From Pegoplata infirma (taxonomy: Eukaryota; Arthropoda; Insecta; Diptera; Anthomyiidae), in NCBI GenBank assembly GCA_963921195.1, contig OY992540.1, forward strand, positions 15,383,136 through 15,447,135: a stretch of DNA of 64,000 bases. Direction: 5' to 3'. The position numbers were made by a program, and so were the translations under genes. This document shows positions 8,674 to 18,560 of this stretch, in pieces. Position 1 is the stretch's first letter. Each line of letters begins with the position of its first letter. Under the pieces are notes generated by a model. That model made no database searches, was not told where the DNA came from, and saw only the letters and a program-made list of their open reading frames with translations.

Positions 8674-10563
8674 GGGTCAGTCTTAGTGAAATCAATCAAA
8701 AATAGCTAAAAATTTTCGTGACCCCCTCCGATTTTGATGAAATTTGGTTTAGTTGTAACACTAAATGATAAACTAATGCACGCTTATTTTCAGCCCTCTA
8801 AGTAAACAGTGGGCGAAAACACGGAGGGTCAAAATTTCCCACAAAATCTCCCAATCGCGACACTTTGCACCGTAAAAACTTAATATCGTTGGTTCTATTA
8901 TAGCTAGAAAGCGAATTTTTGGTTTGTTTTGAAGCTCATAATATGCTCTATAAGACCTACCATAACCAAAAAATTTTCGAAAAAAATAAGAGTTACCACC
9001 CTTATTTTAAGGTCGTGATAAAGGGAGGAGAAAATGGGGATGATGGTATCCCCGATTTTTTTTTTACTTAATAATCTTATAGAGAAAGTCCTAAAGAATA
9101 TATTCTCAAATTTTTAAGTTGGGACAACAATAGGATCGCTCAAAATCAAAAATTTTCACAATTTTCCCCAAAATCTCCAAATCGCAACACTCTTTAACCT
9201 TAAAAATTTAATAACATAAGTGCTTATGTAGCTACAGAGCCAATTTTTTTTGTTTTAAAGCTTATAATACGCTCTACAAGACATACCAAAACCAAAAAAA
9301 TTTCCAAAAAAAGGAATTGGTGCCCCCCTTATTTGAAGGTCGTGGCAAAGGGTGGAGGAAATGGGAAGAAGTATCCCCCGATTTTTTTTTTACTTGGGAT
9401 TCTCAAAGTGCAAGTCCTAATGAACATAGTTTACAATTTTTATGTTGGGACAACAATGGGATCGACCAAAATCAAGATAAAAATTTCAGGATATGCTCTC
9501 TAGAACTTACTCTTTAAAAAAAAAAAAAGGGGTAAAAAAAAATTGGGGGATACTATCCCCCGATTTCCCCCACCCCTTGCCACGATCTTATAATACAAGA
9601 GGCACCCCTAATTTTTTTTATTTTTTTTTTTGTAACAGTAATATTGTTGGGCATATTAAGAGCTTTAAAACAAACCAAAAATGGACTCTGTAGCTACAAT
9701 ACAGTCCACGATATTAAATTTGTAATGGGCAAGAGTGTCGCGATTTAGAGATTTTGGGGGAAATTGTGAAAAATTTTGATTTTGGTCGATCTGATTGTTG
9801 TCCCAACATAAAAATTTTAGGATATGTTCATTAGGACTTGTTCTTTGACAATACCAAATAAAAAAAAATATTCGGGGGACACTTTCCCCCATTTCCTCCA
9901 CCCTTTGCCACGACCTTTAAATAAGGGGAGCACCCTTCCTTTTTTTCTAAAATTTTTTGGTTAAGGTAGGTATTGTAGAGCGTAATATAAGCTTTAAAAC
10001 AAACAAAAATGGACTCTGTAGCTACAATAGCACATATGATATTAAATTTTTAAGGTTCAAGAGTGTTGCGATTTGGAGATTTTAGGGTCATCCCATTTGA
10101 TTTTGAGTGATCCCATTGTTGTCCCAACTTAAAAATTTTAGAATATATTCTTTAGGACTTTCTCTATAAGATTATCAAGTAAAAAAAAAATCGGGGGATA
10201 CCATCATCCCCATTTTCTCCTCCCTTTATCACAACCTTAAAATAAGGGAGGTAACCCTTATTTTTTTCGAACATTTTTTGGTTATGGTAGGTCTTATAGA
10301 GCATATTATGAGCTTCAAAACAAACCAAAAATGGGCTTTCTAGCTATAATAGAACCAACGATATTAAGTTTTTACGGTGTAAAGTGTCGCGACTGGGAGA
10401 TTTTGGGGGAAATTTTGAACCTACGTATTTTCGGCCCCTGTTGACTTAGAGGGCTGAAAATTTGCATTTGTTAGTTTTTTACGTAGTGTAAGAACTTAAC
10501 CAAATTTCATCAATATCGGAGGGGGTCAAGAATATTCATGATTGATTTCACTAATAATGACCC
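8674..10563. mobile_element. Foldback element G with tandem-repeat arms
   Basis: Termini GGGTCAGTCTTAGTGAAATC and near complement, 4-bp TSD AATA (8670-8673, 10564-10567). Removing it rejoins a Z block that is continuous at 25215-25280. Each arm (about 940 bases) is made of about three tandem units of roughly 325 bases; unit starts are visible at 9012 and 9339 (GGTCGTGRYAAAGGG), and the complementary arm shows the same spacing. Arms built of tandem repeats are typical of Drosophila FB (foldback) elements. No transposase is present. Confidence 0.85.
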
Positions 10564-11064
10564 AATAGCGTTATTTTTTCTTGAAAATTTTTGCTTTGGA
10601 AAGAACACCTATATACAGTAAAACATTATCATGATTCAATTGGCAAGAGTACAAACTTCGCTGACATTTTTGTGTGTCATTTCAAAAGTTCAAATTTTAC
10701 TTACAGTGCAATTAACCTGCTGGTGAACACAAAATTTTTTTCGGCTGATGAATATAACGTGACATATTTATTTTTTAGCAAAATATTTTTTTTTTATCAG
10801 AATTTTTTTTTATTAAAAAATTTAATTTTTTATGAAAAAAAATTCAACAAAAATGTTTTTGCAGCAAATAAAATTTCAATTGATTTTCATAATTTTTTTT
10901 TCTTTAAAAATTATTTTTTTCATAAAACTTTTTTTATCAATTTTCAAAATCAAAAAAAAATTTCTTTTATCAAAATTTAATTTCATAAAAAAAATTATAA
11001 TTTTTTTATCAAATTTGTTTTCATTAAAAATATTTGTTTTAATCAAATTATTTTGTCATCAAGT
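10564..11064 (+). repeat. Z block, R block and T-rich array
   Basis: 10564-10690 is the right half of the Z block split by the foldback. About 10700-10780 is a diverged R block (CTGCTGGTGAACAC). 10780-11064 is a T-rich array that here has TTTATCAAAATT and TTTCATAAAA units. The two frames read through the array are composition artefacts rich in Phe, Lys and Ile. Confidence 0.5.
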
Positions 11065-11926
11065 TTTTATACCCTCCACTCTAGTGATAGAGGGTATATA
11101 TAAGTTTGTCATTCCGTTTGTAAAACCCCGAAATATTGGTCTAGGACCCCATAAAGTATATATATTCATGATCCTCGATCGATTTTAAGACGATCTAGCG
11201 ATGTCCGTCCGTCCGTCTGTCTGTCTGTCCGTCTGTCTGTCTGTCTGTCTGTTGAAAACACGCTAACTTTTGAAAGACTTTACGGAGGCTCCTGAAGTTT
11301 GGCATATATGTTGGGCATTTACCTGGTCAGGTTGGTATTGCAATCCAGCAAAATCGGTCCAGTGGTTCAAAAGTTATAAGCAAATGAGTGAATTTCGGCA
11401 AGGGTTTTTCTGGAATTTACGAGATAAAACACACGGTAACTTTCGAACGGCAATCCTGAGGGTACTGAAGTGTGGCATATATATTTGTCGTTCCTTTTGT
11501 CAAGTTCGTTTTAAATTTCAGCCAAATCGGTCTAGTGGTTCAAAAGTTATTAGCAAAACCGTAAATTTCAGATTAGTTTCACCTTAAATTCACGTGTTGA
11601 AAACCCGTTAAACATGTTGTAAAAACATTTGTAAGTCAAAAAAATATTTTACGGTATTTTTGTCACACAAAAATATTTTTACACTAAAACAAAAAAAAAA
11701 TACACTCCAAAAAAATTTTACACTCAAAAAAAATTTTACACTCAAAAAAAAATTAGTAAATTATTTTTTTTTTAATTAATAAAAAAAAGTTTTTTTACAC
11801 AAAATAAAATATTTCTAACCAAAAATTTAATTTTTTTCACGTTAGAAAATTTACTTTCACTTAAAAGGGGCATTGTGGAGGGTATTCATGGATTCGGCCA
11901 AGTCGAATTTAATTTTTCTACTTGTT
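11065..11926 (+). mobile_element. DINE-1/mini-me-like element, copy A4 (uninterrupted)
   Basis: Best reference copy in the window, about 862 bases. In order: stem-loop TATACCCTC...GAGGGTATA, core with CCCCATAAAGTATATAT, (GTCC/GTCT)n at about 11202-11250, two related body segments each containing a GTGGTTCAAAAGTTAT motif (about 11362 and 11534), three ACACTCAAAAAAA units, and the 3' end GAGGGTATTC...TTCGGCCAAGTCGAA...TACTTGTT. The frame at 11270-11587 lies within the body and has no known domain. T-rich CATCAA sequence flanks both sides. Confidence 0.8.
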
Positions 11927-12134
11927 TTTCATACATTTTTTTTTCATCAAAATTGTTTTTTTCAGAATTTTTTTTGTTAGATATAATATACTTTCTTTTT
12001 GCTGAGATATCGACCGTTGCTACGCGTTGCAATTTATGAATATGATGTGTTTGATGAGTATATACTACAATGTGCTACTTACTACTCCGTGAATCTGTCA
12101 AGACGATATCTCAACAAATAGAATAGATATCTAA
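11927..12134. other. Short T-rich stretch, then non-repetitive sequence
   Basis: The first 60 bases are T-rich array. From about 12000 the sequence is mixed in composition (CGACCGTTGCTACGCGTTGC) and is not repeated elsewhere in the window. It ends with the TSD of the next hAT element. Confidence 0.4.
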
Positions 12135-13386
12135 TAGAGTTGTCAGTCGATTAAGAATAATTCGATTAATCGATCAAACAAAACCCAACTCTTGTTCGAG
12201 TAATTCAAAAATGACGATTTTCGAATAACGAATAAATCGATTAATTAATGTCGATTAATCGAACATTTTTTTTAATTAAAAAATTAAATAAATGCTTAGA
12301 ATTTGATTTATTCTCATTAATTTTGAAAGATTTTATACAAAATGTAGGAAAGTTAAAATATATTGTAGCCATAGCCCTGAATAGCACATCCATTATAGAA
12401 TTAGAGGGAGTTATCAAGTTTTTATTAAGAAATTTAGAAAAAATTAATAATTCTTTTGCATCAGACGTATTAAAATAAGAATTAATGAGAGACGTATAAA
12501 AGTGTTAAATACGTTAATAATTTTTCTAAATTCTGAAAATTTTTCGAGCAATGAAAGTTTCTTAAAATATTCTCCAAAAAGCGAATCAAAAGAATATGCA
12601 AATGAATTATACTCCACATTATTTTATGTTGAAAGTAATCACAATTATTCAGATAAAAGTATTGAAATAGAGGAAGTTATTAGTAATGAAAATAATAATT
12701 TTTTATGCGAGTTAAATAATTCAATTCAAAGTATAAAAAATTCAGAAAATAAAAAGGACTTCAGCGATATATCAGAGATATTGTATATTTGGGAAAATCT
12801 GAAAAAAAACCAGAAAAATTAGATAAACTTGTGTATGCTCTTCTTACTATATCACTTACTTCAACAATTAGCGAAAGAGTGTTTTCAAAATCTAATTTAA
12901 TAAAACAAAAATCGTTTGAAAGCAAAAAAATTGAGTCAACTTTTATTTTTAAAAGATTATTTCTTAAGAACAACTTAAATTTGACAAAAATTAAATCATT
13001 TATGATATATTTTGTCTGAATACTTCAAATAACAATTTGTATTTGAATTATTTCTCAACATGTATTAAAATCGACATCCATTAATTAAAAGTGATCTCAG
13101 TTATTCAATTTTTAAGTTTTTTTTTTAACTTTAAACTATTTTATTTTTAAGGTTTTTATGCATTTTTTCGTTAATAAAAATTTTAACTTTCTTATTTTAA
13201 GTTTTTTTTATTGTATGAATTGTTTATTTTTTTTGTTAATAAAAATATTTTTTAAAATATTTTTTTATTCGTTATTCTCTTCGATTAATCGAATAAATTT
13301 TGATCTTTAATCGTTTGATCGAACGAGGAAAAACAAATATTTGAATTATTCGAACAAAGTTGAAAGTCGAATAATTGACAACTCTA
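12135..13386 (+). mobile_element. hAT element with broken transposase
   Basis: TIR TAGAGTTGTCA at both ends and a perfect 8-bp TSD ATATCTAA (12127-12134, 13387-13394). Subterminal ATTCGATTAATCGA motifs occur on both sides (about 12150-12260 and 13268-13345). At 1252 bases it is shorter than an autonomous hAT (usually 2.5-4 kb) and carries only the C-terminal part of the transposase. It is the one hAT copy here that shows the protein family directly. Confidence 0.92.
12248..13018 (+). pseudogene. hAT transposase C-terminal fragment, frameshifted
   Basis: Three frames carry successive pieces (12248-12478, 12502-12822, 12789-13018). The last holds the hAT C-terminal dimerisation signature: LLTISLTSTISERVFSKSN, followed by a Lys-rich segment and LFLKNNL near the end, matching the family pattern of a hydrophobic stretch, TS..SERVFS and a terminal leucine-rich helix. 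The shift into the last frame is near an A run at about 12801-12809. The N-terminal BED zinc finger and most of the RNase H-like catalytic core are absent. The gene is dead. Confidence 0.8.
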
Positions 13387-13394
13387 ATATCTAA

Positions 13395-13924
13395 ACAAAT
13401 CAAAAAGCATTTTATTGGAATAAATAATGACTTCAAGACTTTTGCAATTTTGTTGTAAAATATAAGCCAAATGTAGCGAGAAATCTATTGAATTTGCATT
13501 CATAGCAAAAATACCATGAACATAAGGAAAACCCCAGTTCTTCAGATTATGATATCTCAGAGATGGAACAACATATTATAAAGGTTTAATATTTATTTTG
13601 AAGGTTATTTATGGGACTTTCAGACGATATATCAGGTTTAATATACAAGGTGGATTCGGGCAGTTACAACGTCTAGAATATGGTGAAAAACGGAGTTTTC
13701 AATTCAAGCTAAGATATCTCGAAAACCTGATGTGATAGTCAAATACTGAGATCAGATTCGGACTCAGCGCAACTTAACCCGTAAGAAAAGTATACTCTGG
13801 TCAATGGGTTTAACATTTGTTGGCCTGCGTATTTAAATTGTCAATATCTTTTTTTGGATTTCAATTGGACACTTCTAAAGTTTAATTTATCGTTATTCAA
13901 CTGTATTTTTTTTTTTAATTTATG
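13395..13924. other. No feature recognised
   Basis: Non-repetitive within the window and less T-run-rich than its surroundings. Short phrases such as GATATCTCGAAAACC occur, but no long ORF, TIR pair or RNA gene is visible. Confidence 0.4.
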
Positions 13925-14012
13925 TGGGACTCCTGTATGTATGAAGTCCCATCTCTGTAATTTTATATAATACTTTGTTTGAGTTTATTTTAAATTTTGA
14001 AAAACAACATAT

Positions 14013-14941
14013 CGTCGAACTATATTCAATAAATGCCAACTCGAAAAAGCTTACTGTTCTGGAGAGCTAAAAAACTAGTTATTTCGCTAATTATTGTAAA
14101 AATTAACAATGTACCTTCCATAACATGGTTTAAATATTCTAAACAATTTTTATCTATGCAAAAATTTTCATATTTTGCACTTGTTTGCGTATTTTTCAGA
14201 GATGGCATTTATTACTATATCAAAAAACAAATATTTTTTTAGAGTTGGCATATTTTGTCGGAAAATAAAAATACATTTTTTTTTGAAAAATTTTTAAAAT
14301 TTTTTTTTTTTTGGTTTTTGTTATCCTTAGTACGGTAATTGCAAAGACTGAACAAAAAATTAAAAATCTTTGCATATTTTTAAAAGTTACTAGCTCCGAA
14401 AGCCTTTTAATCTCAGGGTGGTCAACTTTGGCACTCTGTAACTCACGCTGTATTGCAATAGGGTCACTCCAAACTAGCTATTTTGAAAGCTTATATCATT
14501 GACTTTATTTGCCCCATTCATAATGTTTCAATCTGATAAATAGTTTGAAAGTTACATAAATATAAGCAATTTTTTTTTTTGCAAACACTATTTACCGATA
14601 TTTTCAAAATGGCAATATCTCGAGAACCGGTCATTAGATATCAAAATCTTTACAAGATTCGTGTTTAGCATGGCAAATGCAATAAGATACGTGGTCTAAT
14701 TTTTTTTAAAAAAAATTTTGAAAAATTTTTGGAAATTTACAATGGGAGTTGGCATTTATTTTCACCAAAAAAATATGTACTTTGAGTTAGCAGAATAACA
14801 AAAATGGATGTAAAACGACAACAAATTATTTTTTTGCTCTGAAATTTTTATGGCAGATAGGTATTACATAGGGGAGCTATTTGCCATCGGAAACTCATTT
14901 CGGTCAAATTTGAGTTGGCATATTTTGAATATAGGTTCACG
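14013..14941. mobile_element. MITE nested in the left LTR-like arm
   Basis: Ends CGTCGAACTATATTC and the complement of CGTGAACCTATATTC, with ATAT on both sides (14009-14012, 14942-14945) as a 4-bp TSD. A GAGTTGGCATATTTT or AGTTGGCATTTATT motif recurs at both ends and twice inside (about 14242 and 14747). No transposase is present. The frames at 14026-14242 are inside the element and mirror one another on opposite strands. Confidence 0.7.
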
Positions 14942-15036
14942 ATATTATTGAATTTAATTTTATTTAAAATATGAAAATTTATAAAATAAATAAAATCAGA
15001 ATAATTTTGAATTTGAAAAGCCTCGTATCGTGATAT

Positions 15037-15054
15037 TGGCGCCCAACGTGGGGC
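15037..15054 (+). other. Primer-binding site for tRNA-Lys(CTT)
   Basis: The 18 bases TGGCGCCCAACGTGGGGC are, from my knowledge of the Drosophila tRNA-Lys(CTT) gene, an exact complement of that tRNA's 3' end including CCA. Such a site directly 3' of an LTR primes minus-strand DNA synthesis in insect retrotransposons. It lies in a perfect inverted repeat, TTGGCGCC (15036-15043) and GGCGCCAA (15052-15059), so the minus strand also shows a near match. Confidence 0.75.
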
Positions 15055-15234
15055 GCCAAAGACAATGTGTGTCTTTTGGGGCTTAAAAGTATTCTGATTT
15101 TATTTATTTTCAACTGTCAATTAACAAACAAATTTAAAATCAAAAACAAATTGTTTTATAAAATTTAAATAAGCAGTAACAAAGTATTTTCCATAAAATT
15201 ACAGAGATGGGACTTTAAAAATATAGGAGTTCCA

Positions 15235-15673
15235 GAAATTTCAATTTGTTTGTTTTAAGTCTTAATTGAATTTAATAAACTAAAATTCACATTTTTTTAT
15301 TTAAATTAAAAAATGTGCACTGCAATTAGTGCATTAAAAAAAATATCATGAATAATGTCATTGACTGTCTGCATGAGTGCGATTTTCATTATTCCAAGCA
15401 TGTGTGATTAATTGCAAAATCGATATAAAAAATATATAACTGCGTAAAGTATATAAACGAGAGTGTACACAAGCTTGTTATTATTATAGGGAGTGAACAA
15501 TGCCGACGCAATAAGGCAAAACAAATGCATTAAATCCCTTTCGCATTCAAAGTAACAAAACACCATTTCCACCTAAAGTTAAACAAAAAACACATGAATT
15601 TAAAAAAAAAAATTAAATTGAAGTTAGTGATTGTGATTTTCTTTTCATTTTCGTGATCTGTGACCACAACTTA
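15235..15673. other. Non-repetitive sequence, no feature recognised
   Basis: Mixed-composition sequence with a small TGCACTGCAATTAGTGCA hairpin near 15314. I see no ORF, TIR or RNA gene. It is one of the few stretches not shared with other parts of the window. Confidence 0.4.
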
Positions 15674-16194
15674 CAAGGGAAGTCTCCCTGGTGTCACCCT
15701 CCGATCTTCATGAAATTTGGATATGTTGTTAAGAACGAAAATTAAATCGACACGTATTTTTTTAGCGGCCCAAATTCATTTTTAGGGGGGTCGATTTTTA
15801 TGGGGGAAATGGACCTTTTTCAGTTTTTCACGATTTACGCCTATTTAAACAAAATTAATATAGACATGTGTTGTATCAGATTAAAGGTATTAAAAATATC
15901 TATCTCATGGTGCTAACAACGGGCCAAAGAAGTTAATATTTTTCGACTTACTAACAAAAATGTCCTAACATTTTAGTAATTTACTCAATATTACGAAAAG
16001 TTGTGCATGTTTGGACACGTTCTTAGCACACGTAGATAGGTTTTCCTTTCATTTGGTATGTAACATGACTAGGTTTCTTTGCAAAATATAGGAGATATAC
16101 GCAAAAAACCCCTAAATATGAATTTGGGCCGCTAAAAAAAAATATGTGTCCCTTTATTTTCCTTGCCTGGGTGACACCAGGGAGACCTTCCTTG
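15674..16194. mobile_element. MITE with TTA TSD (PIF/Harbinger-like)
   Basis: TIRs CAAGGGAAGTCTCCCTGGTG and the complement of CAAGGAAGGTCTCCCTGGTG, flanked by TTA on both sides (15671-15673, 16195-16197). A 3-bp TWA duplication is the known PIF/Harbinger preference; the TIR itself is not diagnostic. The arms also share TTAGCGGCCCAAATTCAT and complement further in, so it is an inverted-repeat MITE. No ORF. Confidence 0.72.
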
Positions 16195-16414
16195 TTAGTA
16201 CACATTTTTCTAAAAAATAAATCATGTATAAAATTCTCAGGCCCTTGCAGCCTCTAAGAAAATTACAACCTCTTTGGCTTTTTTTTTAAGTTGTGTATAA
16301 TAATTCTTGCTTCAGAATTTCAATATTTTTTTTTAATTTCGTTTGGAAATGGTGTAGGTTAATGGTTAAATATCATAGAGTAAACATGTATTTTTTACAT
16401 TCTCATCGCCAGAG

Positions 16415-16894
16415 CAGAGCTGCCATTATTGACGATTTAAATATTTTTTTGGTGAAAAGATTAACAAATGACGATTTGACAAATTTTACCCAGTGATTCG
16501 GTAAGTCCAAAATTTTTATCAGGAGATAAATATTACAATGAAATCCACATTTTGGAAAGCTAGGACCTTGGCCGTATCAGATATATCCAGTCTAATGAAA
16601 AATATTTTTTTTTTTTTGAAGAAGATATAACGCGACAAAGTCACGTTTTTTTCATTAAAAAAAATATTTTTTTCATATATAAAAAAAGTTTCAGCAAATA
16701 AATTCCAAAAAATTTTTATCATTCAAAAAAAATCTTGCCAAGTTACTAGAAAAAGTCCCGTATTTTATCGAAGCTTAGAATTAACACCGATAACACTACT
16801 AAACATGGAAAATGCGAATGGGAAGGAATATTTGATATTTTTTATAAATATCGGAGTTTTGACGATTTTTAACAAAATATGTGTGGCAGCTCTG
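16415..16894. mobile_element. hAT-type MITE
   Basis: TIR CAGAGCTGCCA at both ends and 8-bp flanks CGCCAGAG (16407-16414) and CGTCAGAG (16895-16902), matching at 7 of 8 positions. TTGACGATTT recurs inverted near both ends. The short frames inside it are not genes. Confidence 0.8.
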
Positions 16895-16902
16895 CGTCAG
16901 AG

Positions 16903-17328
16903 TCATTTGTTTGCTTATTTACACCGTTAAATGTAGTATGTCATTTAATGGTACATTTGCCAATCGGTGAGCGATTAAATAAAAATTCCATTACACAGAT
17001 GTTTGATATGTTAAAATAAACGTAACTCTATAAAATTTAATCTGATGTTAGCATATTAATATTTTTTTTTTATATATTGAATGAGAAAAATGTTTTTTTT
17101 TTATATATCACGAATTTCACGACAGAACACAGAAAAAATTCAATTTTCTGAGCTTAGGTCTTTTAATTTTCTTTAAAAAATCAAGATTTTTTCGCGAATT
17201 TTATTTTCTTCAAAAATTGAACAAATCAAAAAAGTATGATACTTTGAAGATCCATGTCTTCGAAAGTATTTATTCGAATTCTACCATTCAAAAAACATTC
17301 TACTCTTACAATCGTCCTTTTAACATAA
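16903..17328. other. AT-rich sequence, no feature recognised
   Basis: No TIR pair, ORF or tandem structure could be made out. A palindromic TTCGAA-containing phrase near 17265-17280 is the only notable short motif. Confidence 0.35.
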
Positions 17329-17399
17329 TAATGTTTTTAGGCTGGTGTCTAATTTTAAAAAAGTTGCAGGACGCCACCTCAGTTTGACTATATAAGCTA
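17329..17399 (+). repeat. Second copy of the hairpin/R repeat, left part
   Basis: This copies in reverse the first 54 bases of the window and continues with GTTTGACTATATAAGCTA, as at 82-99. The rest of the repeat resumes at 21806 after a 4.4 kb insertion, so 83-245 serves as the approximate empty-site copy. Confidence 0.7.
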
Positions 17400-18019
17400 C
17401 ACTCATAAAAATTTGTTAGTATTCCTTACAAAAAAGTCTGTTACCATTACTAATAAAGTTTTCAATTTGTGCCCGATAACTTTTTCAGTTACCATTACAA
17501 ACTTTGGTTTTCAAAAATTAGTAATCTTAAAAATACTAAAAAAATTAGTATTACTAAATTTTTCTGTACAATTTTTGTAATATGGATTTTAAAACGCGTT
17601 TGTAAATAATATAAACTTTTTTTGTAAAAAATTGTAAATTGCGTATTTTTAATTTTTGGTATTTGTATACATCATGTTAATTGCGTATTGCGCTTGTTGT
17701 CGCCAATAACTATTTCCATGCAAGTCAGTTTGTGTTAGAATTTTCAATCTAAAATATGTAAGAGAAAATATTGAACACATTTAATACAAAATATACCTAC
17801 TACCATATAAACTTAATTCTTTGAAGATTGATGTTGAATAAATTGGTGTACGGTGAACTAAAATAAAAATATCAACATAATGTTTTAAATGGATTACATA
17901 AATATACAATTGTTACCTGTTGTCATCATTTCCTATTTTGCTTTATTATTCTAAAAATAAAAAACGAGTTTAATAATTTTAAACAAAAAATACTTTATAA
18001 TTTGGTTACCTGCTACACA

Positions 18020-18495
18020 CACTGTTGCCAACTATTTTTAACCAAAAACCTCTAAATTTCACGAAAAAAGCGCTAGAAACCGCCAAAAATTAATTTAGCG
18101 GGGAAAATTTAAAAATTTCCCGCTAAATTACAAAAAAAGCGCTGAAAACCGAAAAACTTGGCATTTTTGATTGACAAAAAAGAAAAATTTAAAAAACCTC
18201 CAAATTATTTTTTCTACGAAAATTTACTTTTCATTAAAAATGCGCAAGAAACGGTCGAAAAAATTTTAGCTGGAAAATACAAAATTCTCCCGCTAAATTT
18301 CAAAAAAAGCGCTAAAATTAGACAAACTTGGCGTTTTCGATTGAAAAAAACCTCTAAATTTGTCCCACTAAATCCAAATAAAAAGCGCTAGATTTTCCCG
18401 CTAAAGCACCGTTCCCGCTAAACCCAATTTTTCCCCGCCAAATCCAAACAAAAAGCGCTAGATTTAGCGGGAAAACCTCCAACTTGGCAACAGTG
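18020..18495. mobile_element. hAT-type MITE with CACTGTTGCCAA ends, copy 1
   Basis: TIR CACTGTTGCCAA at both ends and a perfect 8-bp TSD GCTACACA (18012-18019, 18496-18503). The interior has AAAAGCGCTAGAAACCGCC and several TTTAGCGGG/CCCGCTAAA words on both strands, probable subterminal binding repeats. It is about 90% similar by eye to the copy at 20697-21191. The 77-residue frame within it is shared by both copies but has no domain. Confidence 0.88.
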
Positions 18496-18560
18496 GCTAC
18501 ACACACAAAATTTTTGTTGTAATATTTTTTTGTACATTTTTTTATTCATTGTAACCGTCG

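Larger units (their letters stand above)
13925..15234. mobile_element. Inverted LTR-like arms around a primer-binding site
   Basis: The left arm starts TGGGACTCCTGTATG (plus strand) and the right arm, read on the minus strand from 15234, starts TGGAACTCCTATATT. Both go on with AGTCCCATCTCTGTAATTTT and TACTTTGTT and end with AAAATAAATAAAATCAGAAT before the centre. Without a nested element (14013-14941) the left arm is about 180 bases and the right about 165. At the centre lies a primer-binding site. This looks like two short LTRs in head-to-head orientation; a foldback element that captured LTR ends is the alternative. No gag or pol is visible. Confidence 0.6.

Noticed and set aside
15037..15054. 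Retroviral or full LTR element
   Set aside because: No gag, pol or env reading frame and no second primer tract exist nearby. Only short LTR-like arms and the primer-binding site are visible.
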